Positions 11,701-21,942 of a DNA stretch of 64,000 bases are shown in pieces. A program made the position numbers and the translations under genes. The stretch comes from Podospora pseudocomata. Taxonomy: Eukaryota > Ascomycota > Sordariomycetes > Sordariales > Podosporaceae. The stretch is from assembly GCF_035222375.1 (NCBI RefSeq), contig NC_085888.1, positions 3,100,001-3,164,000 of the forward strand, read 5' to 3'. The notes under the pieces are model-generated. The model saw only the letters and a program-made list of their open reading frames with translations. It did not search any database and was not told where the DNA came from. Every line of letters begins with the position of its first letter. Within the stretch, counting starts at the first letter, position 1.

Positions 11701-12464
11701 AGCCACCGCGGGTGTCGAGACAGCTCGTCGAGCGCCCGGGGCCATGTTCTGGGAGGAGTCGGAATCTGTTCGTTGTGGCACTTGGTGGGGTATCTGCAGC
11801 GTCAAAGGCCCTGGGTGACCACCGGCCGGACGAGACAACAGCCCGCTGAGCGAGCGGGATGATTGTTGCGGACTTGGATCAAGTGGTGCTATGGCTGGCT
11901 CGGGCTCACGACGTCTTGACAGCGAGGGGAGGCCGAATCGCCTTTCTCGGGAAGGGCCCCTCGTTCCAGGCGGAGGCGGAAACGATGTGTTGGCCACTGG
12001 AGATTCGGTAGCCGCTCTCTGCAAAGGGGGATGTGGTGCTCGAGCAACTGAGATATTGGCAGCTGGACCCTGATCGAAGTTCATGCTCATCGGTCTGGCA
12101 CTGCGGGGGGGTGAATATGGCGGCGGTGGCAGCGGTGATCCTACCAGCTCATCAGTCTCGTATTCAGAATACCGTCCCAAGAACACTCACCTTGAGGCTC
12201 CTGGATGGCAGCCGTCTGAATCGGTTCCTGGCCAGGTCCCGCAGTCGGTGAAGTGATCCATTGCTGCGGATTGTATGGCTGGATGGCGCTCAATGGAGTT
12301 TGGTTGGATGAAAAGGCGCCATGAGAGCTGACTGACAGCGCCGAATGAGGTGTGCCATTGTTGTGCTGAGGGTGGTATACACCCAACGATGCTGTGAGGA
12401 GCGGATTCAGTCCAGCACGAAGGCGCGCGGTCGGATCCCGTGAAGAGCTCATCATAGGTTGCAT
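8740..12464 (-). CDS. Large disordered protein with helical C-terminal domain, unknown function
   Basis: Two exons (12464-12191 and 12140-8740) joined over a 50-nt intron (GTGAGT...GTAG) give 1,224 residues. The start MQPMMSSSRDPTARLRAGLNP was chosen as the first ATG of exon 1. Roughly the first 650 residues are low-complexity: proline-rich PPPPYSPP-like motifs, Ser/Thr/Arg-rich stretches, and poly-Gln runs encoded by CAG repeats (e.g. 10423-10440 and 11421-11440). From about residue 800 the sequence becomes predicted long helices rich in Glu/Lys/Leu without gaps, ending near SFEEGGVGGV. No membrane segment or enzyme motif is visible. The layout (long disordered arm with many phosphorylatable SP/TP sites plus a helical domain) suggests a cytoskeletal, trafficking or polarity scaffold, which is only a guess. 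I do not recognise the family. Confidence 0.8.
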
Positions 12465-15400
12465 CTCGATGTCGTCCTGGAAGTCCCTCGGCTGTAGCTG
12501 ATCTCTCGTGAGGACTGAACCTCAGACGGACCCCAATGTGAGCCACGAATAGTCAGTCCCTCGGGTCTCTTGAGGGCCCCTATCTCCAGCAGACACCCAG
12601 TGTGATCTTTCCTAGACACTCACAGCCCAACACCACGCAGCGGTTTTGTGGTGCTGGCCACCTCGCCATACACAAGTGGGTTGTTTGTCGATTCGCGGGG
12701 CTGTTGATTACACGATCATGGTCAGAGCTCAAATAGGTGTTGCTGAGAGTTATCCGTATCGTGATGCTTCACGCCCGCCCTCGAATTCCCACAGTCGCAG
12801 TTGAGGTTGTCGTGATCAGAAAATGCGCGGCTGAAAGAAGGGACGGTGCAACTGCGCTGAACAAGCAGCAAATGGAACGTGGTGTGGTTCCGCGGCGCGG
12901 GTTGGGAGCGTTGCAGGAGATAAAAGAGGGATTCCTCAAGACCAGACTATGCCCCAACATGCCCAACCTATCAAGACCCCTGCATGCTGCCCGCTGGTGG
13001 TGTTCCCACTTCTGCTGCTGCTGTTATGGACCACGGTGCTAGCCCCGGAGTGGTACTACGGTACGTATATTAACAGTCAAACCTCCTGCATGGAAGAAGA
13101 GCGGGAGCCGGCCACCCGCTTTAACTCTTCTCCCAGACGGGCCTTCTCCAAAGGGGCTTCACTCCGAGAATTGCAATATATTGCGTACAGCCAGCTGGTG
13201 ACCCTGGAGCGTGCTAAACGTAAGCATCCAGGCAGGCACCCGCTGGGACAATATCATGTCCCGTCTGTATTCTGCAGCAGTCCTTTCAACTGGTCTCGAT
13301 CTGCTTGTTTCCCAGGCAGGATGGCAGAGAGGGAGGGGGTTCCTCGACGGGGTTCAAACCCGGATTGCCCTGTGCCTGGACCTGCAAGACACAGACCAGA
13401 CGTGCAGGAGGCACCTCCTGGATCCTCGCACGGCTTCACCTACAGGTGACTGCTCTGCTCCCTCTCCTCAGAACTGGTGATGGTTCCTGCGGTAGCGGGG
13501 GGGTTACAGAGAACCGTCGATTTGCTACTATCAGGAACGGGTCAAGCTACGGCCTGGCATTAACCTGTGCCATCTTTGATCTCTTGGCTTCCGGATTGAC
13601 AGGCGTGAACTGGACCATGGTGGCGATGGGATGGCCGAGAGCGAGAAGGGCGAAAGGAGGGGTCTGTTGACTGCGAGACAGGTGCGACGGTGATTGGGCA
13701 CGTCTGTCGTAGTCTGCCGGTAATCTATTCTTGGTTGCCTTTGGTTGTGGGCAAAATTCAGATTCCCCGCGATGATTCGCTCGACGCTGTGAAATGGTCG
13801 GTGATGCGTGCTGCCGGCGCTTAACCCCCTTGCTGATTCTCCGCCATATGATTCGGCTGCTGCTGTCGACGCATTAGCGGATGGCACATGCTTCCATCAG
13901 CAGTACGCGTTAGTCCATTCTTGGAATGGTGTCCGTCTCCCGGCTTGGGCTTCATGCGTTCTGGACAAAATACCGTCTTGAGGCTGTGTGACTTTTCTGT
14001 ATGTTTTGATCTCGTTGTCTTTTCCACCGCTTTTTATCCGTACCGATGACCCAGACTCTTGGGGTCCGAGTGCTCGGGCCTCCTATACTCACACCTTGAT
14101 AATAATTGTTACAACACCATGAACAGTATTGCAAGCATCAATCACCACACCACTCTGGACAATTCACCTTGTCTCTGCTGTCGTAAGGGATTTGTTCCGC
14201 CTCCAGGCACCCAACTCAAGCCCGGAAGACCCCAACATGAGGTCTTGATCGCTTTCCTGGCTGCAGTTGCGTTCTCTCCAGCTGGGACGGAAACACAGCC
14301 TTCGTTGTTCCCCTTGGGATCGAGCAAAGCAGAGTGTTTAGAATTGGAATCTCAGATGTTTTGAATAGCATTGATAACCTCTCCATGGTGCCGTGGGCCA
14401 GTCCTGTTGATGTCCTCCCTCTCAGCAATCGTAGACAACTAGCTAAGAGGGAAGCTGTTGGTGAGATGAGGTTGGGCGGATCAGCTGTGTTTAATGTGGG
14501 GTGACCGCTTCCACCCCCACACTGTCGTGAGGTGGGTTGAAGATTTGATGCCGAGCTTTCAAGATATAACCACATGATTTGACGATAGAACCGCATGGCA
14601 TCCAGCACAACAAGTGACAACCCCAAGCAGAAATTATTGCCGTGACCTGTATGTCAGTGGTGTTTGCCCCCCTTCCTGCGGCTCTGCATGGGCTCGGATT
14701 GTTGGTGATGTGATGGCCCAATGAGACCTGTGAGGTCAACACCGAACAAGCTGGGCAACCGTAGCTTCCCCACATCGGGCCCGATCGTTGGGAACAGGAT
14801 GTGATCGGGTCCCTATAAATAGCAGTGGTTTCTCACAGGTGAAATGTTTTCCATGTGGATTCGAGGTTGAAGGGCGTCATGAGAATGTTGATGATGTTGG
14901 TATGCGGCACCCTAGCCCGGGAAGACAGAGATCCGGACTGTGTTCAAGTCCGAGTTTGGTGCGCCGGGTTCGCGCCGTCGCGGGGCATTCGGGTCAAGAC
15001 TTCCCGTGTCTGCAAACCTGCCGGTACCTCAATGATACATACGGAATGCAATGGTGATGATAGCGGTGGTTACGGATGATTACTCGGTGTGTGCGCGGTC
15101 TCGGGAAGACCAGATATGTGCCTCAAGGTCACCTCCCCATCCGGTTGGTGCCGAAGACTCGCTGACTTGTGTGTAATGTCTAGTAACACACAAACATCTG
15201 ATTCCCAACCACCATGAGTTGAGCAATGTGTGCCGGTCGAAAGCTCCGGTCGGGTGTCAACAGCTGCTGTGTCATGAGGGTCGAAATGTTCTCTCTGGCA
15301 AACCAATTTGGCCATGGCAATCAACATCAAAACATGGCAGGAAATCCGTGATACCGGGCCGGAGGTTACGCGGACGCGTTGAGCTGCTGTGCTGTGTTTG

Positions 15401-16188
15401 TGAATCGCGTCCAGTGTGATCATCAGCCATGGCCCTTGTGTACCTGAATAATTGCCCATGGCTAGCTGGAATATCGAGTTGCCAGGTGACACATATTTTG
15501 ATGTCCAAGAAGAAAGGCTGAAAGGCTGTTCAGCAGGATCAATTGGTCATTGTAAATCTGATTCATCAATAGCAAAAAGATCAAGCTCCTGGTTGTCCCT
15601 GTCGATCTGATTTTGGTGGTGTTTGATGCGGCATGTCAGATCTCGATCAGGCGGCAGAAACCGAGCTCCAGCCCCATACTGAGAGCTACCCCACTAAAGG
15701 CGGTCAGTGTTCTGCCTCTGCTCCCCGCCCAACTGGAGCCTGTTAAGTTTTCTAGAGCTTTCCAAATTGCTCTTTCTGACCCTTCTCCATTTTCTTCAAT
15801 GGGCGCTCGCCCACTTCTTAAAGCCTTCCCCTTCTCTTCAAACATCAACAAACAACTTCTGAAGACCATCACGACCTTTCAAAGGTAGGACGCGCCCTTC
15901 TTCCCTCGACCAACCTCCCAATCGCTTGCTTGCATGATGATTGTTCAGCTGGCACCAGTCATAGGGCGACTTGTACTCCCTTCCCTTGATGACGAAGCTG
16001 CGGTCTACCAGGACCATCTCTGACCTAGCACCACCTCTCTTTTCTTCCTTTGCGCGATTCTTCTCTCGTACCGAGCCAATTGCTGACTGGAGAACACAGA
16101 TCTGATTTTATTTTTTTTAGTTCCCGTTCCATTCCATACTTCCATTCAATAACTCCCTTTTTTTTTTTTTTTTTAATTTACCGCGAAA
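12465..16188. other. 3.7 kb without a convincing gene
   Basis: The left part must hold the promoter and leader of the 1,224-residue gene; the right part holds the AHA1 promoter, which ends in a T18-type pyrimidine run just before its ATG. Between them lie scattered frames of 60-170 codons without motifs. A clear TATAAAT lies at 14814-14820, with a 65-codon Cys-containing frame downstream (14878-15075). A GGTTCAAACCC string at about 13352 lacks a tRNA body. Confidence 0.5.
14814..14820 (+). promoter_or_regulatory. TATA-box-like TATAAAT
   Basis: TATAAATAG in an otherwise GC-balanced stretch, about 64 bp before an ATG at 14878 that opens a 65-codon frame. Sequence match only; transcription is not demonstrated. 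Confidence 0.3.
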
Positions 16189-17342
16189 ATGGTCCTCCAC
16201 AACCCCAACAACTGGCACTGGGTCAACAAGGACGTGTCGGTGTGGTCCAAGAAATGGTTTGATGACAACCTGACCAAGATCGAGGCCAAGGAGGGCGATG
16301 TATCGGCCAAGATTAGCAAGGTCGTCAGCATGGACGGCGACTGCGATGTTGCGCAGCGCAAGGGCAAGGTTATCACCATTTTTGATGTCAAGTTAACGTT
16401 GGAGTTCACAGGTACGTATTTCCATAGAATAATATCACTTTTTCCTGAGAACCCATTGCCAATCATTCCGTCCTGTGACTCCTGCCCATGTCGTGTTCGT
16501 AGGCTAAAACTCTGTCCTGCAGGCTCCACTGCCGATGGCGACGAGGTTTCGGGGACCATCACGGTGCCCGAGGTGTCGCACGAGCTTGATGAGGATGAAT
16601 TTGTGGTAGGTTGCACTCTTCCCGGCCACAACGTGTTGTAAAAGTCGACTAAGTGTCGCCCTTGTAGTTTGACATCGACGTCCACTCCGAGTCCAAGGAG
16701 AAGCAGGCTGTCAGAGATCTGGTCAAGTCCAAGATCGTGCCTCAGCTTCGCAGCGAATTCGTCAAGCTGGCTCCCGCCCTCATCGCTGAGCACGGCAAGG
16801 ACTTGCAGCACCCTGCTGGGTCGAACCCATCCAGCGGCTTCACGACCCCCAAGTACCACCCCCCGACCGGCGCCCAAGCCACCAAGGCTACTACCACAAC
16901 CACCCAGTCCAATGCCGGAAGCGTCGTAAACACCACGACCGTGACCGATAACGAGGAGTTCCGTACCACAGCCGAGGAGCTTTACAAGACCTTCACCGAT
17001 CCCCAGCGGATAGCTGCATTCACCCGCGCCCCTCCCAAGGTTTTTGAGGGCGCCAAGAAGGGCGGCAGGTTTGAGTTGTTTGGTGGCAACGTGTCTGGCG
17101 AATACATGGAGTTGGAGGAGCCCAAGAAGATTGTCCAGAGCTGGCGTCTCGACCAGTGGCCCGCTGGCCATTACTCTAAGCTCAGCATTGAGTTTGATCA
17201 GAACGACGTTGACCATGTCACGGTCATGCGCGTCGAGTGGACCGGCGTGCCCATCGGCCAAGAGGAGCCTACCAAGCAGAATTGGCTCGAGTACTACGTC
17301 CGCAGCATCAAGAGGACTTTTGGTTTTGGCACCATTCTTTAA
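16189..17342 (+). CDS. AHA1: AHA1, activator of Hsp90 ATPase
   Basis: Three exons (16189-16411, 16523-16605, 16668-17342) give 326 residues; both joins keep frame (…EFTG/STADGD…, …DEFV/FDIDV…). The N-terminus carries NPNNWHW, the Nx-NNWHW signature of Aha1 that is needed for full Hsp90 ATPase stimulation. It is followed by the Aha1_N domain (WSKKWF, KGKVITIFDVKLTLEF, GTITVPEVSHE). A Thr/Ala/Pro-rich linker (~140-190) leads to the C-terminal START-like AHSA1 domain (~195-325), with FTDPQRIAAFTR, GGRFELFGGNVSGEY, KIVQSWRLDQWP and WTGVPIGQEEPTKQNW. It is a cytosolic Hsp90 co-chaperone that binds middle and N domains and speeds ATP turnover. Length agrees with fungal orthologues. The ATG follows a long pyrimidine tract. 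Confidence 0.95.
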
Positions 17343-17663
17343 GGACTTGGACGGGACCAGAAGGGGGAAAACGGCGTTGGGCGGATGGGTATGAGGATTC
17401 TGAACAGATCGCGGCGCACACAGTTAGAGCCAATGAGAAATGATGATGCATAATACTTATGATTTGGGCCAGTGGTAAGGCAGATTGTGAGGCGTCTTAT
17501 GTCACGACAGTTTTGGTCTCCACAGACGCGGGGTGATGATCACCGCAGAGCCTCATCGGCTTTCACACACACCTTGATTTGCAATGCTCCCAGAACTACT
17601 TCAACAACCCAGGACTCTCAACCTTTTCTACAGCAGCACGCAATTAAAAACCCATCGTTTAAA
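17343..17663. other. Intergenic, promoter of the nitrilase-family gene
   Basis: About 320 bp between two genes on the same strand. No repeat or RNA gene is recognised. Confidence 0.5.
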
Positions 17664-18726
17664 ATGGCACCTATTTACAAAATCGCCCTCATCCAGTTCC
17701 AGCCAAAGGTATGAATGAGCCTCTCTGAGCCGGTGATGTCATCATTCCGATCTATTCGTCCCAAACCATTCAGCTCAGCTTTGTTGGCTAAACTAACCAA
17801 CCCCCTGATAGGATGTGTCCCCCTCGGAGAACTTTTCCCTCTCGGCCTCGTACATCCGCAAGGCAGCCTCCCAAGGGGCCCAGCTGGCTGTTCTGCCCGA
17901 GTATCACCTCACCTCTTGGTGCCCCTCCCACCCAGACTTTCTCTCCTCCTGCGTCGAGTCTTGCTCTTACCTCTCTCAGTACCAATCATTGGCGAAGGAA
18001 CTCAAGATTGATATCGTTCCTGGAACCATCTGCGAAGTCCACCCTTCGCTTTCGGCTGAGGAGGTCACTGCTACTTCTAGCACCGGCAAAGATGAAGAAC
18101 GACGGGTGGAGGTGAGGAACATGGCTTACTTCATCTCGGGGTTGACAGGGGAGGTAGTGGGACGGTATCAAAAGCGGAATCTGTGGCACCCCGAACGGGA
18201 GCATTTGACTGCCTGGGGGAAGGAGGGGGGTCGGCACAGGGGGTTTGATATCCCTGGGTTGACGTTCCCTGACGGAACCCCGGTGAGGGGAGGGATGTTG
18301 ATTTGTTGGGATATGGTTTTCCCGGAGGGGTTTAGGGAGTTGATTGGGGATGGGGTGGAACTGGTTGTTATACCTAGTTTTTGGTTGGTGACGGAGGATT
18401 TTGGGGAGGGGGATGAAGGGGAAAAGGAGAGGGCGAGGAGGGGGGAGGAGGAGTTTTTACGGGGGGTGGTGGTTACGAGGGCATTCGAGAATACGGCTGC
18501 GGTTGTGTTTGTTAATGCTGGGGGTTTGAGTCAGGTTGGGTTGCCGGGGGTTGGGAATCAGGGGGGTGTTATGGGGGTTGAGACGGAGGAGATGATGGTT
18601 GTGGAGGTTGATCTTGGACGGGGGAGGGGGTTGGAGAGGAGGTATAAGATTAGGGAAGATATGAGGGGGGTGGAGTGGGGGTATGGGGTTTATCATGGGG
18701 AGGAGAGGAAGGGCGGCGGTCGTTAG
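17664..18726 (+). CDS. Carbon-nitrogen hydrolase (nitrilase superfamily)
   Basis: Two exons (17664-17708 and 17812-18726) give 319 residues; the 103-nt intron has a GCTAAACTAAC branch region. The Glu-Lys-Cys triad of the superfamily is visible: Glu45 in LAVLPEYH, Lys136 in GRYQKRNLW and Cys180 in MLICWDM. A short first exon (MAPIYKIALIQFQPK) supplies the first beta strand, which supports the gene model. These enzymes hydrolyse amides, nitriles or carbamoyl compounds through a cysteine thioester. The substrate cannot be told from the sequence. The arrangement resembles the fungal amidohydrolase (Nit/omega-amidase-like) branch rather than true plant-type nitrilases. The 3' third is unusually G-rich on the coding strand, with many GGG codons. 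Probably cytosolic; no signal peptide. Confidence 0.85.
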
Positions 18727-19317
18727 GGGCGAGTAGGTGCTGGAGTCGGGGAAGAGGGGGAAGGTTTGGGGGGATACGGGGGTTGTGGAGTGGATATAGG
18801 GGGTTTATCATGGGGGCAGAGGGGTTGTGGTGGTTGTTATGAGGGAGTAGGGGATAGGGTGGTTGAAGGTGCGTGGAACCAAAAGGACATCCTACCCACC
18901 ACAAGGTAAGCCGGGTGATGTATATCTCTACAAGGTGGCCAGCTAGGAGGCTTATGGGAGCCCGTATTTAGAGGGCGGTAGGGGCTATCATCAAGGACAG
19001 GAAAGGGGGAGGTTGGACCTATGGTTGAGAGAAAGCAGGGCCGAGGCTATCTCCTCTCGGTTCTCGTTACCTTACTTTCTGCCGGTCATAGTTACCTGAG
19101 GTGAATTCCAGGATGTTTTACCACCCGTAAGCCGAATCTGTGCACACGTTTGGTCTGCTTACCTACCTACTTATTCAGTGTGCCAGGGTGTTGCATCCAG
19201 CCAATCGGAAGCGATATGCTGAGGCTGCCCAACCTGCCCTCTTGATCCTGTCGCTCATCACCAACTCTCCGTTCGTCCCATTTCGCTACACGGCCCTCGT
19301 GAGGGCATGGATACATC
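18727..19317. other. Intergenic
   Basis: About 590 bp, G-rich at its left end, containing the presumed promoter of the next gene. No recognisable element. Confidence 0.5.
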
Positions 19318-21804
19318 ATGACCGACAAAGTCAATGTCGACAGTGCAACTTGTCCCGAAGACGCAAACTCAACCGACTGCCTGTTGCGACTTGTCCTCGC
19401 TGCACTTGATAAACAGACAACCAACACAGCGGAAGAATTCAACTGGGACCCTCTCACCTTCTTCTTCACTGCACCCATCGGTCTTTTCGCCGCGCTTTTC
19501 GCTGCCATTACTATTTATCAAGCAGTCCTGTCATCTGGACCGGGACGTCGAAAATCCAATCGTCGAGCGATTGGTCCCTGGGCTCTGAAGACCAAAACAG
19601 AATGGAGTTGGAGGGACTTGAACAGCTTGTCCATTGCTTCGACACCCGTCCTTCGCGCCGATGATTTTTTGCAAACAATGGGAGGGCGGAGGGAGTGGCA
19701 TATCTTTCGGGAATCTCGCGAATCCCAAGACAAAGTGCTTTCCAGCACAGAAGGCGCCCGGACCCTTTATGGAACGATGTGCTTGAGAAGACTTGAACGG
19801 GTTGGTGAGGAGTACAACAAATTTTTCGGTACCGAGAAACCCGGTCAGTGTAGCGCGACCTGGCTACGGTTCCTGAGCCACGTCAAGCTCCATAGAATCA
19901 CATTCGGAACGGCACTTGTCGAGACGACTATGGCGGATTACCTTCCAGCCGATCTCGTGGCTGCGCCAGCATATGCCGAGATTGGCTTTCTCATTGCAGC
20001 AGCAGCAGCATCCGGAGCCCACTCAATGATATTCACTGGGTCCGAATCATCGTACTATCCGGTTATCATTGGAGACAGTTTTCAGCTCGACTTTCGCCAA
20101 CACCCCGTCTTGGGGATCGTGGGCGTGTTTTCTCAGCACGGGCAGCTTTCTCGCCTACCTTTGAAGGAGCACGATAAAAAGACGAATGAGCCTTTCGCAA
20201 GCCGTCCCATCTGGCATGATTATCGCCAAAGCACCAAAGCCATAGTAGCTATACTGCACGCCCGGGGCGAGGTGTATTGCTGGCCTCAGTGGAACCATCG
20301 TTCTCGAGGGTGTCAATTGCTAAATACCATAACACTGAGAAAATGGCTACCTATCGGTATCACCCAGTCGATGCACGACATTTATTGGCAGGAGTCATGC
20401 CGCAGATTTGCTGATGGCTATGGAGAACTGCAATGGTTACTGGGGGCTGATATCGAGTATGACAATCCAATTGTCCCATAAACTAGGTACCTCATGATGA
20501 AAAGGGTCTAGTTATACTTATAACGACTGTGCTAAATTCTTAATAGGTTAAACGGTATTCCATCAATCTTCCCTGGGAAGCTGTCAAGACGCAACCCTAA
20601 CCTCCTTTCGCTCCTTGCACTTCACCACAATTTCTGGTGTCATTCAGGCGGGATCAGAATGGACAGTTCGGTCTCCCATAGCTCCAGATCAACCCTTGTT
20701 GCCTTTCCAGAAGAGGTCACCGTCAGCATGCGGGGCTCTGAATCTTCAAGATTGAGAATTCGTCTTGTTATGGACACCTCAGTTCTCCCTACGGATGTCA
20801 CGGCAAAAATGATTGCTGGTATCTCCAGATTCATTGACGGAGAAGATATTGATCAGCTCCGATGGAGCGACGAATTCGGCTTTCACTTCACCGAAATTCA
20901 AGCCATGAATCTCATGTCAGATGTTCGCTTACATTTAGGAAACAAATCAAAAGAACCCCAAGGCGACCGACCTGTCACTCACGTAGTGGTTAGAACTCCA
21001 CTTCTTGATGTCTGCCAGGACCTTGTGTTTGGGTTGGACAAGTTTCAGGCAAGGCTTGACGCCATGTCCGCGCTCGAGCGTCAGTACTTACGTGCTCTGA
21101 TCTATCTGCAAATTAAGATGCTCGATTATTGGCTTCTTGCGGTTTGTGGCGAGTACCTCCCGATAGCACGAACTTTGCGGCTGCTTGTTGTTACTGCAAT
21201 TTTACTGGACGGGGAAACCCAGGTTCAACATGGTGAAGAGGAGGGAGTGGTTGTTGGATCACACCCACACCGACAGTGGAATCATGACATTGTGGACTCG
21301 TCACCGTACCGGCCGCCTACTGCAAAGCACCTTAACACTTTGGAAAATCTTGACAGTTTCCTCGAAGCGACAAGTGACCCCAACAGTCACCATCTGTTCC
21401 CAGGTGTAAATCGAACCATGGAAAAGATACACCCGTGGGGCTGGGATAACTCGGTCGTCAAAGCCTTGAAAAACTTTCTGGATAAATGTCACCGCAACCA
21501 TGGGCCTAGGAAGGGCATGGTCCCGGGAACCCGTCTTGGTCGTGGTGGTTCGACGACTGCTCAGGGTTCCCAGGCACAGCATGATGATGGGCCGGAAGTA
21601 GAGACTGATGGGGAAGGTCTCAACTACCAACCTCCAGACAGAGACATCCAATTCGGTGAGAGCGAGACAAGAACGTTCGAGGAAGTATTGGATGATCTTC
21701 TTGTCTGGAGGGCTCTCTTGGTTGCGGCATTGTTTTGGTCGGCTCCTGACAATAGCCAGGTTTTGAAGTCGGGAATATGGGAACAGGTCATTCCCGTTCT
21801 TTAG
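19318..21804 (+). CDS. Fungal membrane-anchored protein of unknown function (798 aa)
   Basis: Two long open stretches, 19318-20481 and 20659-21804, are best explained as one gene. A GTATGA donor at 20457 and an acceptor TAATAG ending at 20546 remove a 90-nt intron with a GTGCTAAAT branch-like site. Phase is preserved exactly (GA + G), giving 1139 + 1258 nt and 798 residues. One strong membrane segment lies near residues 45-67 (LTFFFTAPIGLFAALFAAITIYQ). A large soluble part contains TRP/Cys-rich stretches, a central ETTMADYLPADLVAAPAYAE and a less hydrophobic C-terminal half ending in a hydrophobic WRALLVAALFW helix. I recall fungal hypothetical proteins of this style but cannot assign a Pfam name or function. 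It is the only intact large gene in the 19-36 kb accessory region. Unspliced transcript would stop at 20481 after 387 codons. Confidence 0.75.
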
Positions 21805-21942
21805 CAAGACGCCCAAAATAGATAAGATATTTCGGTTTCCAGATTCTCTTGGGGGAATTATCAACTACCTACATAGTACCTAGTGACTTGCAGGCCTAGG
21901 TGCCGACCTAGGTAAAGCTCAACTACAAAGGGTAAGGCAGCG

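Noticed and set aside
13340-13370. GGTTCAAACCC string preceded by an A-box-like TGGCAGAGAGGG
   Set aside because: The two boxes are about 15-20 nt too close for a tRNA and no acceptor or anticodon stem forms.
12949-13449. 166-codon frame with a hydrophobic start
   Set aside because: The body is compositionally random, contains no motif, and lies upstream of another gene's promoter; not enough support.
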